Shown: positions 8,764 to 17,140 of the stretch, piece by piece
How positions within the stretch are numbered: the first letter of the stretch is position 1
Layout of the letters: every line of letters begins with the position of its first letter
Assembly: GCF_900186985.1 (NCBI RefSeq)
Contig: NZ_LT906447.1
Span: 310,001-374,000 of the forward strand
Direction: 5' to 3'
DNA: 64,000 nt
From: Staphylococcus piscifermentans
GTDB taxonomy: Bacteria; Bacillota; Bacilli; Staphylococcales; Staphylococcaceae
The notes under the pieces: generated by a model
The model's input: only the letters and a program-made list of their open reading frames with translations
Databases searched by the model: none
Told to the model about the DNA's origin: nothing
Program-made: the position numbers and the translations under genes

Positions 8764-9633
8764 TTAATACAATCGATAGATGGTGGATATGAAATCTTGC
8801 ATAATCGGATGAATGACGCGATCAGATTTATACACGATAGAGATATGGCGCTCGCTAGGCGCATGTGGTAAGGGCTTTGCGATAATATCTGGATGATTGA
8901 CGGCACTGGAACTGAGCAAGCTAAGGAATTGTGAGTTGCGAATGGTTTCGATTAAACTGCTCATACTATTAGATTGCATGATGGGCTCAATTTCAATCAG
9001 ATTCTTATGCTGCCATTCATCGATACTGTCTTTCGTTGAGCCGCTGCTATGTGTGATCAAGGGATAGCTTTGAATATCTTTAATGGTAATCGTTTCTTTG
9101 TCTGCTAAAGGATGACGCTTGTCCATGGCTACCACTAACGGATCGTTGAATAAACGCTTCACTTCCACTTCTTTATCTCGAATCCCGTTTTCGGAAATCA
9201 CTCCGATTTCCACCTCTCTATTCTTTACCTTTTCCACGGTACGTGGGGCGGTATCGACTTCTAGTGAAATTTCAATCTCTGGATAGACTTCCATGAATTC
9301 TCTCATAGCGTGCGGCAGCATTCCGTATATAGGAGCATGGCTGGCGCCGATGCGTAAACTGCCGCGTTTGAAGATGGTGTAGTCATTCATAATAGCTTCG
9401 GTTTCTTCTATTAAAGTAAGGATTTTGGTGCTGTTTTGGTAGAGTATTTGCCCGGCTTTGGTCAGGGTGATGTGTTTGCCTTTCTTATGATAGAGCGGCA
9501 CGTTGTGAGTTTCGCTCAGGTTCTTCAAATGGAAGGTGACGGTCGGCTGGGTGATATTGAGCTTGTTGGCGACGATATTGACGTTCTGATCCTCGACGAA
9601 TTGTTTGAAGATCATGAGTTGTTTCAAGTTCAT
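8764..9633 (-). CDS. LysR-family transcriptional regulator
   Basis: Cytoplasmic DNA-binding regulator. The N-terminal winged helix-turn-helix is at residues about 1-60 (MNLKQLMIFKQFVEDQN, then NITQPTVTFHLKNLSE). The ligand-sensing domain runs from about residue 90 to 289 with the usual GSLRIGASHA opening. The 289-residue length is standard. It is divergently transcribed from the ABC importer at 9774, with 140 bp between the starts, and the shared gap holds a T-N11-A dyad, so it very probably controls that importer. The co-inducer cannot be read from the sequence; a CysL/CysB-like role is possible. Confidence 0.9.
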   Translation of the reverse strand: MNLKQLMIFKQFVEDQNVNIVANKLNITQPTVTFHLKNLSETHNVPLYHKKGKHITLTKAGQILYQNSTKILTLIEETEAIMNDYTIFKRGSLRIGASHAPIYGMLPHAMREFMEVYPEIEISLEVDTAPRTVEKVKNREVEIGVISENGIRDKEVEVKRLFNDPLVVAMDKRHPLADKETITIKDIQSYPLITHSSGSTKDSIDEWQHKNLIEIEPIMQSNSMSSLIETIRNSQFLSLLSSSAVNHPDIIAKPLPHAPSERHISIVYKSDRVIHPIMQDFISTIYRLY

Positions 9634-9653
9634 AATTATCCTCCTTGTAAAAA

Positions 9654-9668
9654 ATAGAGAAAATCTAT
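9654..9668. promoter_or_regulatory. LysR-type T-N11-A operator candidate
   Basis: ATAGA-N5-TCTAT is a dyad with the T-N11-A architecture of LysR boxes. It lies 21 bp upstream of the lysR start and about 105 bp upstream of the transporter start. Confidence 0.45.
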
Positions 9669-9773
9669 ATTGGTATATATTTTACATTGAAAACATTGAT
9701 GATTTGTTAACGTTGTATTTAATATGCATTAATATCTGTTGTTTATAGTGGATAGTGAAATGAGGTGAAGGAA

Positions 9774-10865
9774 GTGGCGCTTGAGATTCGTAATTTGAAA
9801 AAGGCATTTGGTGAACAAGCGGTGATTCGTGATGTGAATTTAGCTGTGGATTCTGGAGAGTTTATTTCGCTGCTTGGTGCATCGGGAAGCGGCAAGACGA
9901 CGTTGCTGCGTTTGATTGCCGGTTTGGAACGACCGGATAGCGGATGGATTGAAAACGACGGGCGTGTGTATTGTTCGGATGAAGGTCAGACACAATTGAT
10001 GGCTCCGGCACATCGGAATATTGGGATGGTGTTTCAGGACTTTGCGTTATGGCCGCATATGTCGGTATTTGAAAATGTGGCGTATCCGCTGCGTGTAAAA
10101 AAGGATACCAAACAATTGAAGCGACGCGTCCGTGAGGTGTTGCAGGATGTGCGTTTGGAAGGTTATGAGAAACGTAAGATACATGAGTTGTCTGGCGGTC
10201 AGCAACAAAGGGTGTCGTTGGCACGCGCTATTATTTCGCGTTGTGATCTTATCTTGATGGATGAGCCATTGTCGGCGCTGGATGCGGGACTGCGTGAAGA
10301 TATGCGCTTGTTGATTCAGCGCCTGGTCAAACAATATGGTATGACGGCTATCTTTGTGACACATGATCAATATGAGGCGATGACGATGTCTGACCGCATT
10401 GCGGTGATGCAGGATGGTCGCATCGAGCAATGCGACACGCCGGAAATGTTGTACGTACGGCCGAAAAGCGAAGCGGTAGCGCGCTTTATCGGCAAGGGCT
10501 CGTTTATTAAGGGCGTATTGGAGCATGGCAAATTTACGGTGGATGGAACGTGTAATGACCGAGATTCCGAGTCGTCGAATCATAGCGGTGCATGCGAGAC
10601 AGAACTTTCTTTTTCTGTCGAGGGTGACTTGCCTGAAGGCCGGTATGGAGTGTTGTTACGTCCTGAGAATGTGCATGTTGGCAGCGCGGGCCACACGGCG
10701 GTTGTGTCGACAGTGAGTTTTACAGGTGAACGATATGAATACACAGCTTACATAGACGGCATTATTGTAATGTTTTATGATGGAAGATTTTTTTCCGAAG
10801 GGGAAGAAGTGCAGTTGGTCTTTGAAGTGAAGCGTGAATATTTAATTAAAATGGAGGAGATTTAA
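9774..10865 (+). CDS. ABC importer ATPase, FbpC/AfuC-like
   Basis: Energises uptake by the binding protein and permease encoded downstream. Walker A GASGSGKTT is at residues about 35-43, the Q-loop with the LWPHM stretch typical of the Fe3+/AfuC/PhnT subfamily near residue 90, LSGGQ near 139, Walker B LILMDEP near 157 and the H-loop THD near 196. A C-terminal TOBE-like regulatory domain fills residues about 240-363. I choose GTG at 9774 because GAGGTGA is correctly spaced from it; an upstream in-frame GTG at 9765 overlaps that site. The next gene starts on the base after the stop, so the two are co-translated. Sense-strand codons are notably G-rich. Confidence 0.9.
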   Translation: MALEIRNLKKAFGEQAVIRDVNLAVDSGEFISLLGASGSGKTTLLRLIAGLERPDSGWIENDGRVYCSDEGQTQLMAPAHRNIGMVFQDFALWPHMSVFENVAYPLRVKKDTKQLKRRVREVLQDVRLEGYEKRKIHELSGGQQQRVSLARAIISRCDLILMDEPLSALDAGLREDMRLLIQRLVKQYGMTAIFVTHDQYEAMTMSDRIAVMQDGRIEQCDTPEMLYVRPKSEAVARFIGKGSFIKGVLEHGKFTVDGTCNDRDSESSNHSGACETELSFSVEGDLPEGRYGVLLRPENVHVGSAGHTAVVSTVSFTGERYEYTAYIDGIIVMFYDGRFFSEGEEVQLVFEVKREYLIKMEEI

Positions 10866-11900
10866 GTGAAGCGTTTGGTGCAGTTGGGTGTCGTGTTAAT
10901 GGCGTTGGTAATGGTGTTGGCTGGTTGTCAGAATAAGCCTGAGGGGGATGATGCGAAATCTTCTGATGGCAAGTCTTCTGGCGGCGGCAAGGATAAGTTG
11001 GTGTTATACACGGCGGGTCCGGATGATTTGGTGAAGGATATGGTGAAGGAGTATGAGAAGGATTCTGGCAAGAAGGTGGAGGTCTTTCAAGGGACTACGG
11101 GTGAAATTCTAGGTCGTTTGGAAGCGGAAAAGGATAATCCGAAAGCGGATGTTGTGCAATTGGCTTCTCTACCGGCTGCTTTGGATTATAAAAAGAAGGG
11201 CTTGATTGCGCCGTATAAGGTGAAGAATGCGGATAAGTTATATAAGGATTGGCAAGATAAAGATGGGTATTGGTATGGTTTCAGCGGCAGTGCGCTTGGA
11301 ATTTCGTATAATACGGACAAGGTGAAACAGGCTCCGAAAGATGTGAAGGATTTATTGAAGAAGGATTATAAAGATGCGTTAGCGATTCCGAATCCTTCTG
11401 AGTCGGGTACTGCGTTAGATTTATTGTCGATCAAAGTGCATAATCAAGGTCAAAAGGCTTGGGATGAGTATCAAGCGTTGAAGGATAATGGCATGAAATT
11501 AGCGGGTGCGAATAAGCCTGCATTGGAAACGGTGATTAAAGGTGAGAATAAAGCGGTGTATGGCGGCGTGGACTATATGGTCTATAAAGCTAAGAAAAAA
11601 GGTGAACCGGTAGATATTTCTTATCCTGAGTCAGGTACTTCGATTTCTCCGCGTCCGGCGTTTATCTTGAAGTCTGCTAAGCATAAAGATGCGGCGAAAG
11701 ATTATATGAATTATGTGACGAGTGATAAAGGGCAGAAGCAAGTTGATGAGCACTATTTGATTCCGGCAGATAAGTCGGCGCATAAGAATAAGATGACGAA
11801 GGCACGTGAGGATATTAAGGAATTGAAATATGATTGGCCGTCGTTGTCGAGTGAGAGTGAAAAAGTGTTGAAGCGCTTTATGGATATGATGAAGTCGTAG
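10866..11900 (+). CDS. ABC importer substrate-binding lipoprotein, AfuA/FbpA family
   Basis: Captures the substrate outside the membrane for the adjacent importer. The signal peptide ends in lipobox LAGC (cysteine 21), followed by a serine/glycine/lysine linker. The mature part has the family-1 opening DKLVLYTAG and the NPKADVVQLAS and YNTDKV stretches of COG1840 proteins. The paired tyrosines that bind iron in classical FbpA are not evident, so Fe3+ is not assured; AfuA relatives bind sugar phosphates and PhnS relatives bind aminoethylphosphonate. A phosphatase gene at the operon end suits a phosphorylated substrate. GTG start with GGAGGAG. The coding strand is strongly G-rich. Confidence 0.88.
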   Translation: MKRLVQLGVVLMALVMVLAGCQNKPEGDDAKSSDGKSSGGGKDKLVLYTAGPDDLVKDMVKEYEKDSGKKVEVFQGTTGEILGRLEAEKDNPKADVVQLASLPAALDYKKKGLIAPYKVKNADKLYKDWQDKDGYWYGFSGSALGISYNTDKVKQAPKDVKDLLKKDYKDALAIPNPSESGTALDLLSIKVHNQGQKAWDEYQALKDNGMKLAGANKPALETVIKGENKAVYGGVDYMVYKAKKKGEPVDISYPESGTSISPRPAFILKSAKHKDAAKDYMNYVTSDKGQKQVDEHYLIPADKSAHKNKMTKAREDIKELKYDWPSLSSESEKVLKRFMDMMKS

Positions 11901-12060
11901 AGCGTGGAGGTTGTGAGGTTTGAGTAGATAGTGAGTAGGTGGCGAGTTGCGGGCTTGCGGGGCGGCGTCAGGTGATGTGAGCATCGAGTGGAGACAGCGA
12001 GCCTGCGTGGTAGCGATTGTTGGTGAGTGTCGGGTAGAGGCAGAGTGAGCTGTGGCAGGA

Positions 12061-12176
12061 TATTGGCCAAGATGAGAGTGAACGTGTCCAATAAAAGGAT
12101 ATATTGGCCAAGAATGGAGTGAACGTGTCCAATAAAAGGATATATTGGCCAAGAATGGAGTCAACGTGTCCAATAT
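12061..12176 (+). repeat. family-B hairpin repeats, array 1
   Basis: Three 41-bp tandem units whose TGTCCAATA arm (12085, 12126, 12167) pairs with TATTGG[A/C]CA. They directly precede the A hairpins. The DNA to the left (11881-12060) has 82 G and 21 C by my count, and I see no gene in it. Confidence 0.9.
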
Positions 12177-12184
12177 CCTGGTTT

Positions 12185-12593
12185 TCTAGACACTTCTGAA
12201 AAAGTTATGTCTAGATTCGGGTACTTTCTAGACACTACTCAAAAAGTTGTGTCCAGATTCAGGTGTTTTCTAGACACTATTCAAAAAGAAGTGTCTAGAT
12301 TCAGGTGTTTTCTAGACACTACTCAAAAAGTTGTGTCCAGATTCAGGTGTTTTCTAGACACTATTCAAAAAGAAGTGTCTAGATTCAGGTGTTTTCTAGA
12401 CACTACTCAAAAAGTTGTGTCCAGATTCGGGCACTTTCTAGACACTACTCGAAAAGTTGTGTCCAGATTCGGGTGTTTTCTAGACACTATTCAAAAAGAA
12501 GTGTCTAGATTCAGGTGTTTTCTAGACACTACTCAAAAAGTTGTGTCCAGATTCAGGTGTTTTCTAGACACTACTCGAAAAGTTGTGTCCAGA
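12185..12593 (+). repeat. family-A hairpin repeats, array 1 (10 units)
   Basis: Ten tandem 42-bp units, each a 31-base hairpin (TCTAGACAC, 13-base loop, GTGTCTAGA or GTGTCCAGA) plus an 11-base linker. It splits the binding-protein gene from its permease gene. DNA to the right (12591-12660) has 8 G and 31 C. The repeat is open in one frame only because 42 is divisible by three; no ribosome site is present. Confidence 0.95.
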
Positions 12594-12743
12594 TCCGCCT
12601 CGCTCTCGACCAACCGATTCCCGCCCGCACATTCCCACTCGCCATATACTAAAAACACTCATTCAGCATAAGAGGTGGCGGTGACTCATTTCAGATGAAG
12701 CGTCGTCATCTCATTTATTTTTTTAAGATTGGAGTTGGATGTG

Positions 12744-14462
12744 ATGGAAGATATGCAGCAATCGTCTGCATCCGCACATGTCGGAAAGTCAACAGATCAT
12801 ACATTAATGTGGCAGCGCATCAATCGCATCTTAGCATTAATCGTCTTGGTATTATTAATTGTAATGCCATTATGTTTGATACTATGGAAAGGATTCGCGC
12901 CTACCGCGGAATCCGGCATATTAAGTAATATCGGGCAATTAGCACAAGGTGATAATATTAAAATATTGTGGAACTCAGTAGTGTTAGGCATCGCAGTTGT
13001 TTTACTATCCACAGTCATTGCTTTGCCACTGAGTTATATCATGGTGAAAACGTCATTAGCGAGACATCAATGGATCGACATTTTGATTATGATTCCTTTT
13101 ATGACACCGCCTTATATCGGTGCAATGGGGTGGATGTTGACGATGCAGCATAACGGATTATTGGAACAATTAGTACCAGGTGCAGCTAAAGTTACACCTT
13201 TATTCTTCTCATTCTTTGGTATGGCACTCATTATGAGTTGCCACCTTGCACCTTTTTTATATGTAGTACTAAAAAAAGCCTTATTAAATGTGCAGCAATC
13301 GCAAGAAGAGGCAGCACTGGTTTATGGCGGTTCCTTTATGTATCGTTTCCGTCGCGTCATTCTCCCGATGTTTGTGTCGGGTTACAGTATGGGAGCATTG
13401 CTTGTTTTCGTTAAAACGATTGGCGAATTCGGTACGCCGATTACGATGGGCAACCGCATCGGCTACCGCGTGCTGACATCTGAAATTCATCATAGCGCCT
13501 CTATTTGGCCGATTGATTTTCAGCATGCAGCACTTTTATCAACCTTACTTCTTGGCGTGAGTATGGGAGTTTGGGCCTTACAGACTTGGTTCCAAACACG
13601 TACCGCAGTCGCTGGAGACAGTGGTAAAGGACGTAAAACAATGCAGAAAGCCCGCAACAAATGGGATATTATCCTCTACGCGATTGTCGGCTTTGCGCTT
13701 TTCCTTACTATTATAATGCCCTATGCCAGTATCGTGGTGAACGCTTTCGTTAAACAATTGTCAAAAGGCTTGAAGTTGCAAAACATCACTTTGGACAACT
13801 TCATTCAAGTGCTGTCAGGCAACGGGGGCATCGCATTAGCTAACAGTTTGATGCTCGCTTTAGCTGCAGCAACGATTGCCAGCGTCCTTGGTTTATGGTT
13901 TGTTTTAGCTTCAGAAGGTAAAAATAAAAAGAAAGAGAGCGACAGCTGGATGAGACGTCTGATTGATTTCTTCAGCTTATTGCCAAATACAGTACCTGGT
14001 ATCATTGTGGTGATCGGATTAATCCTTTTTTGGAATAATAAAGTGAATCCTATACCAGCCTACAATACAATCGGCATTCTCGTCATCACATATACTGTGC
14101 TTTACATACCATATGCCGTGCAGAATATTAAAAATGTTAATCAAACTATTGGGCATAATTTAATGGAAGCGGCTGAAATGAGCGGCAGTACAGGATGGAC
14201 ACGCTTCCGTACAATTAAACTACCATTATTGACACCAGGTATCATTTCCGGATGGATTCTCATCTTCTGTATTTCGATGCGTGAATTAGTAGGTTCATTA
14301 ATGTTGCGCCCACCGAATACCGACACTTCAGCAACCTACATTTATCGTCAATTCGAACAAGGCGAATCTGCACAAGGAATGGCAATGGCACTCTTGTCAG
14401 TCGGCATCACCTCAATTATTCTTATTTTGATGCAAGTATGGCAGAATAGGAAGGAGCGGTAA
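12744..14462 (+). CDS. fused ABC importer permease, FbpB/AfuB-like
   Basis: Membrane channel of the importer encoded at 9774-11900. The product (about 572 residues) holds two copies of the binding-protein-dependent permease domain, each with about six helices and an EAA loop: EEAALVYGGS near residue 195 and MEAAEMSGSTGWTRF near residue 480. A hydrophilic linker near residues 290-310 joins them. ATG at 12744 (or GTG at 12741) is favoured because GGAG is at 12731-12734; an upstream TTG overlaps this site. The metallophosphatase follows after three bases. Codon use is C-richer than in the two upstream transporter genes, changing across array 1. Confidence 0.9.
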   Translation: MEDMQQSSASAHVGKSTDHTLMWQRINRILALIVLVLLIVMPLCLILWKGFAPTAESGILSNIGQLAQGDNIKILWNSVVLGIAVVLLSTVIALPLSYIMVKTSLARHQWIDILIMIPFMTPPYIGAMGWMLTMQHNGLLEQLVPGAAKVTPLFFSFFGMALIMSCHLAPFLYVVLKKALLNVQQSQEEAALVYGGSFMYRFRRVILPMFVSGYSMGALLVFVKTIGEFGTPITMGNRIGYRVLTSEIHHSASIWPIDFQHAALLSTLLLGVSMGVWALQTWFQTRTAVAGDSGKGRKTMQKARNKWDIILYAIVGFALFLTIIMPYASIVVNAFVKQLSKGLKLQNITLDNFIQVLSGNGGIALANSLMLALAAATIASVLGLWFVLASEGKNKKKESDSWMRRLIDFFSLLPNTVPGIIVVIGLILFWNNKVNPIPAYNTIGILVITYTVLYIPYAVQNIKNVNQTIGHNLMEAAEMSGSTGWTRFRTIKLPLLTPGIISGWILIFCISMRELVGSLMLRPPNTDTSATYIYRQFEQGESAQGMAMALLSVGITSIILILMQVWQNRKER

Positions 14463-14465
14463 ACC

Positions 14466-15116
14466 ATGAAACAACGATTATTAGCAGCCTCCGATATTCA
14501 TGGGCATGGGCAGACCTTACTAGAATTATTAGACACCGCGCAGTATTCCCCGGGAAATGATCAGCTGGTCCTATGCGGAGACTATGTAAACAACGGCCCC
14601 GATTCAGAAGGTACACTAGAAATCGTGCAGCAACTGCAAACAGACGGTGCCATCGTACTCCTCGGCAACCATGAACTACGGTGGCTGGATGAAATTGCGG
14701 CCGCTGAACTCGCTATGCAGCACAAACTGAAGATGACCTACCAGCGCATTCAAAACGATTGGGGCAAACTGAAGTGGCGCCCATTACTCGAATCATTCGA
14801 GAGATATTACGAGACGGCAGAATTCCTATTCATCCATGCTGGCGTCCTGCCGAATATTCCGTTGGAGAAACAAACCGCTGCAGAAGTAACCGGTTTCGAT
14901 AAAAAGAAAGACTTGAAGAATGCATACCCCGGAAAATACATGGTGCACGGACATGTGCCGACCTTCCGAGAAGGGTGCGGACCGGGCGAAATGAAAGTTA
15001 CAGATGAAGCGGTGAATATCGATACAGGTGCCGGACACGGTGAATATTTAACATTGCTGGATTTAACGAATCAAAAACAATATTGCAAGAAAGTAGAGGG
15101 AGCCGGACATAAATAA
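14466..15116 (+). CDS. metallophosphoesterase (Ser/Thr phosphatase / ApaH-like)
   Basis: Calcineurin-like phosphatase with a two-metal centre. The metal motifs are intact: DIHGH (residues 10-14), GDYVNNGPDS (38-47), GNHE (67-70), HAGV near 122 and a later VHGHVP. At 216 residues it is close to bacterial PrpA/PrpE and symmetrical Ap4A hydrolases, and could act on phosphoproteins, dinucleoside polyphosphates or small phosphoesters. It starts three bases after the permease stop with GGAAGGAG, so it belongs to the importer operon. That placement suggests it may dephosphorylate an imported compound, which is inference. A terminator follows. Confidence 0.88.
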   Translation: MKQRLLAASDIHGHGQTLLELLDTAQYSPGNDQLVLCGDYVNNGPDSEGTLEIVQQLQTDGAIVLLGNHELRWLDEIAAAELAMQHKLKMTYQRIQNDWGKLKWRPLLESFERYYETAEFLFIHAGVLPNIPLEKQTAAEVTGFDKKKDLKNAYPGKYMVHGHVPTFREGCGPGEMKVTDEAVNIDTGAGHGEYLTLLDLTNQKQYCKKVEGAGHK

Positions 15117-15131
15117 ATGTGTCGGCTCAGA

Positions 15132-15180
15132 AAAGAAGGATTTGGGACATCAGCTTGTTCCCAATCCTTCTTTAGTCTTT
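15132..15180 (+). terminator. terminator of the importer-phosphatase operon
   Basis: AAAGAAGGATTTGGGA (15132-15147) pairs with TCCCAATCCTTCTTT (15159-15173) with one bulge and an 11-base loop, followed by a T-rich tract. Confidence 0.85.
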
Positions 15181-15279
15181 CAAACGTCCCCTTAACCGCC
15201 TCCGTTACTATGCTATACTATTATATGTTAATTGTTTTTTTAAAATATTTTTCAAAATAAAAGAATTTCGGAGGAAGTA

Positions 15280-16203
15280 ATGCGTCGATTTAGAAATATA
15301 TTGATTATTATCTTATTTAGCACTGTAATGTTAGCAGGATGTGATTTACCAGGATTAGGCGGTGGCTCTGGGAAAAATGTAAAAATCACTGCACTTGCGA
15401 CTAGTGAATCTCAAATTATGGCACATATGATTCGCTTGCAGATCGAACATGATACGCATGGCAAAGTAAAGCCGACAATTATTAATAATCTGGGTTCAGC
15501 CACGATTGAGCATAACACTTTGAAACGCGGAGATGCGCAAATTTCCGCCACCCGTTATACAGGGACAGACTTAGTCGGCGCACTGGATCATAAGCCGATT
15601 ACTGACACGGATAAGGCGATGCATGTGGTGCAGAAAGGATTTAAGGATAAGTTCAACCAGACTTTCTTTAACTCCTATGGCTTTGAAAATACCTTCGCCT
15701 TTATGGTTACGCAAGATGTTGCGAAAAAATATCATCTTGAGAAAGTATCGGATTTAGAGAAACATAAAGATGATTTGCGTCTCGGTACAGATTCCACTTG
15801 GGTAAAACGCGCGGGGGACGGTTACCCAGCTTTCACTAAAGCATACGGTTTCAAATTCAAAACAGTTCGCCCGATGCAGATTGGTTTAGTTTATGATGCC
15901 TTGAAGAATAAGAAGTTGGATGTGGCACTCGGCTACACTACAGACGGCCGTATTGCTGCTTACAAATTGAAAGTATTGAAAGACGACCGTCACTTCTTCC
16001 CGCCATATGATGCCAGCCCTCTGGCGAAAAATGATTTTTTGAAAAAGAATCCAGAAATTAAAAAGTCACTTGAAAAATTACAAGGCAAAGTTTCTACTCA
16101 ACAGATGCAGAAACTGAACTATCAATCTGACGGCCAACAAAAAGAACCCGCTGTCGTAGCTGAGAAATTCTTGAAAAAGCATCATTATTTTGAAAATGAA
16201 TAG
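15280..16203 (+). CDS. OpuCC-like glycine betaine/carnitine/choline-binding lipoprotein (orphan)
   Basis: Binding protein of the QAT family that captures quaternary-ammonium osmoprotectants. The signal peptide ends in lipobox LAGC (cysteine 21), then a glycine-rich linker. The mature domain (about residues 35-307) has family features including the VKITALATSESQIM opening, an LGSATIEHNTLKRGD segment, an SATRYTGTDLVGAL segment and LDVALGYTTDGRIAAY. The 307-residue length is usual. ATG at 15280 follows CGGAGGAAG. The usual partners (ATPase and two permeases) are absent on both sides and the gene has its own terminator, so it is an orphan that would have to serve a transporter encoded elsewhere. 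Confidence 0.88.
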   Translation: MRRFRNILIIILFSTVMLAGCDLPGLGGGSGKNVKITALATSESQIMAHMIRLQIEHDTHGKVKPTIINNLGSATIEHNTLKRGDAQISATRYTGTDLVGALDHKPITDTDKAMHVVQKGFKDKFNQTFFNSYGFENTFAFMVTQDVAKKYHLEKVSDLEKHKDDLRLGTDSTWVKRAGDGYPAFTKAYGFKFKTVRPMQIGLVYDALKNKKLDVALGYTTDGRIAAYKLKVLKDDRHFFPPYDASPLAKNDFLKKNPEIKKSLEKLQGKVSTQQMQKLNYQSDGQQKEPAVVAEKFLKKHHYFENE

Positions 16204-16218
16204 AACGAGAGAGAAAGA

Positions 16219-16250
16219 CCCGCTGAATAATCGATTCTACTTTTGAATGG
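16219..16250 (+). repeat. 32-bp direct repeat, left copy
   Basis: Exact 32-bp sequence beginning CCCGCTGAATAA, repeated at 16958-16989. This copy contains the left arm and loop of the terminator after the binding-protein gene. Confidence 0.95.
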
Positions 16251-16271
16251 TTATTCAGTTCTTTTTTTTTA
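16223..16271 (+). terminator. terminator after the OpuCC-like gene
   Basis: CTGAATAA (16223-16230) pairs with TTATTCAG (16251-16258) around a 20-base loop, followed by TTC and nine T. Confidence 0.8.
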
Positions 16272-16431
16272 CTAAATACGTAAAATTACATGAATTATTT
16301 ATAGCAAGAGTGTATAATAAAATAAATATAAAAGTAAGTTGTTTGCCTTAAAACCCTGGAAATACGGTTGTGTATAGGTTGGAACTAAGAAACTATATAA
16401 TACTTCTATTCGATTTAATGAGGTGGGGTTA

Positions 16432-16939
16432 GTGAAATTTATAGAAGAAAAAATGAACGAATATTTTAAATGGCTCGAACAAAATTATAAATTCAAACAA
16501 CTAGATAATTCTATCGAAATTACCACACCTTTTGTTAATCATTTAAATGATACGATTCGTATTTATTTAGATGCTTTACCAAATAATAAAATTCGACTTT
16601 CAGATGATGGTCTAACCTTTAATGAATTAGAAATGTTTGGAATAGACATTAAGACAAGAAATAAGGTGATTAAATCAATTTTAAATCAATTTGCGTTAAA
16701 AGTTGAAAATGGCGAAATTATAATTGAAGTTGATAACGATGAGTTTGCCCAAGCTAAACATAATATATTACAAGGAATACTAAAAATTTATGATTTAACC
16801 TTTTCCCGAAATGAATATTATAGTGAATGATGCTGAAAACACTATATCAGAAAGAGTAGAACAAGCTGCGAATTATGAAGGAATAAAAATTTTATACTGG
16901 TCTGATAAAGAAAATATCGCAAGTTCATTAAAGAGATAA
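16432..16939 (+). pseudogene. decayed DUF1828/DUF1829 gene
   Basis: The first 133 codons, from GTG at 16432 behind AGGTGGGG, encode a DUF1828-like domain (FIEEKMNEYFKWLEQN onwards, then IRLSDDGLTFNELEMFGID) and stop at 16830. In the +1 frame from about 16802 to the stop at 16939 there is a further in-character stretch (VNDAENTISERVEQAANYEG, then IKILYWSDKENI) that looks like the end of the DUF1829 domain normally fused behind DUF1828. The intact family is about 250 residues, so most of the second domain has been deleted and the frame shifted. Such proteins are common on phages and islands, and this one lies between the 32-bp direct repeats. The short DUF1828 product might still be made. Confidence 0.75.
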
Positions 16940-16957
16940 AATTATATAAATTGATGC

Positions 16958-16989
16958 CCCGCTGAATAATCGATTCTACTTTTGAATGG
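16958..16989 (+). repeat. 32-bp direct repeat, right copy
   Basis: Identical to 16219-16250, 739 bp away. Here the following bases differ, and CCCGCT instead pairs with AGCGGG at 16996-17001. It ends 40 bp before the first cationic peptide gene. Confidence 0.95.
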
Positions 16990-17029
16990 ATGTGAAGCGG
17001 GTATTTATATGATAATTGGAGGGATTAAG

Positions 17030-17122
17030 ATGCCGCAAATGAATTCAAGACAAGCTAATAGAATTGCACGTTTGGTCGTTAAACTCGTCAGAAAAATCGT
17101 AAATACTCAAAATAAAAAGTAA
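17030..17122 (+). CDS. 30-residue cationic amphipathic peptide
   Basis: Small gene with ATG at 17030 behind a strong TTGGAGGGATTAAG site. The product begins MPQMNSRQANRIARL and continues VVKLVRKIVNTQNKK: no signal peptide, about seven net positive charges, and a central stretch with valine/leucine/isoleucine spaced so that a helix would have a hydrophobic and a basic face. The core VVKLVRKIV aligns with VIMKLMRKLV of the next gene, so the two are paralogues. It could be a phenol-soluble-modulin-like peptide, a leaderless bacteriocin subunit or a toxin-type membrane peptide; I do not recognise a named family. Confidence 0.6.
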   Translation: MPQMNSRQANRIARLVVKLVRKIVNTQNKK

Positions 17123-17140
17123 TGACTTGAGGTGACTTCA

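Noticed and set aside
10047..10583. Minus-strand frame of 178 codons inside the ABC ATPase gene
   Set aside because: It overlaps a clear ATPase with all motifs, and has a skewed histidine/arginine composition typical of a shadow frame.
12207..12671. Open frame across hairpin array 1 encoding repeated VSRFRCFLDTTQK-like blocks
   Set aside because: The frame is open only because the A unit is 42 bp; there is no ribosome site, and similar frames appear in every A array on both strands (20303-20692, 24106-24435, 34282-35004, 40415-40639, 51541-52036).
16219..16989. Insertion sequence or transposon between the 32-bp repeats
   Set aside because: No transposase or integrase remnant and no terminal inverted repeats can be seen; only the direct repeats and a decayed gene are supported.
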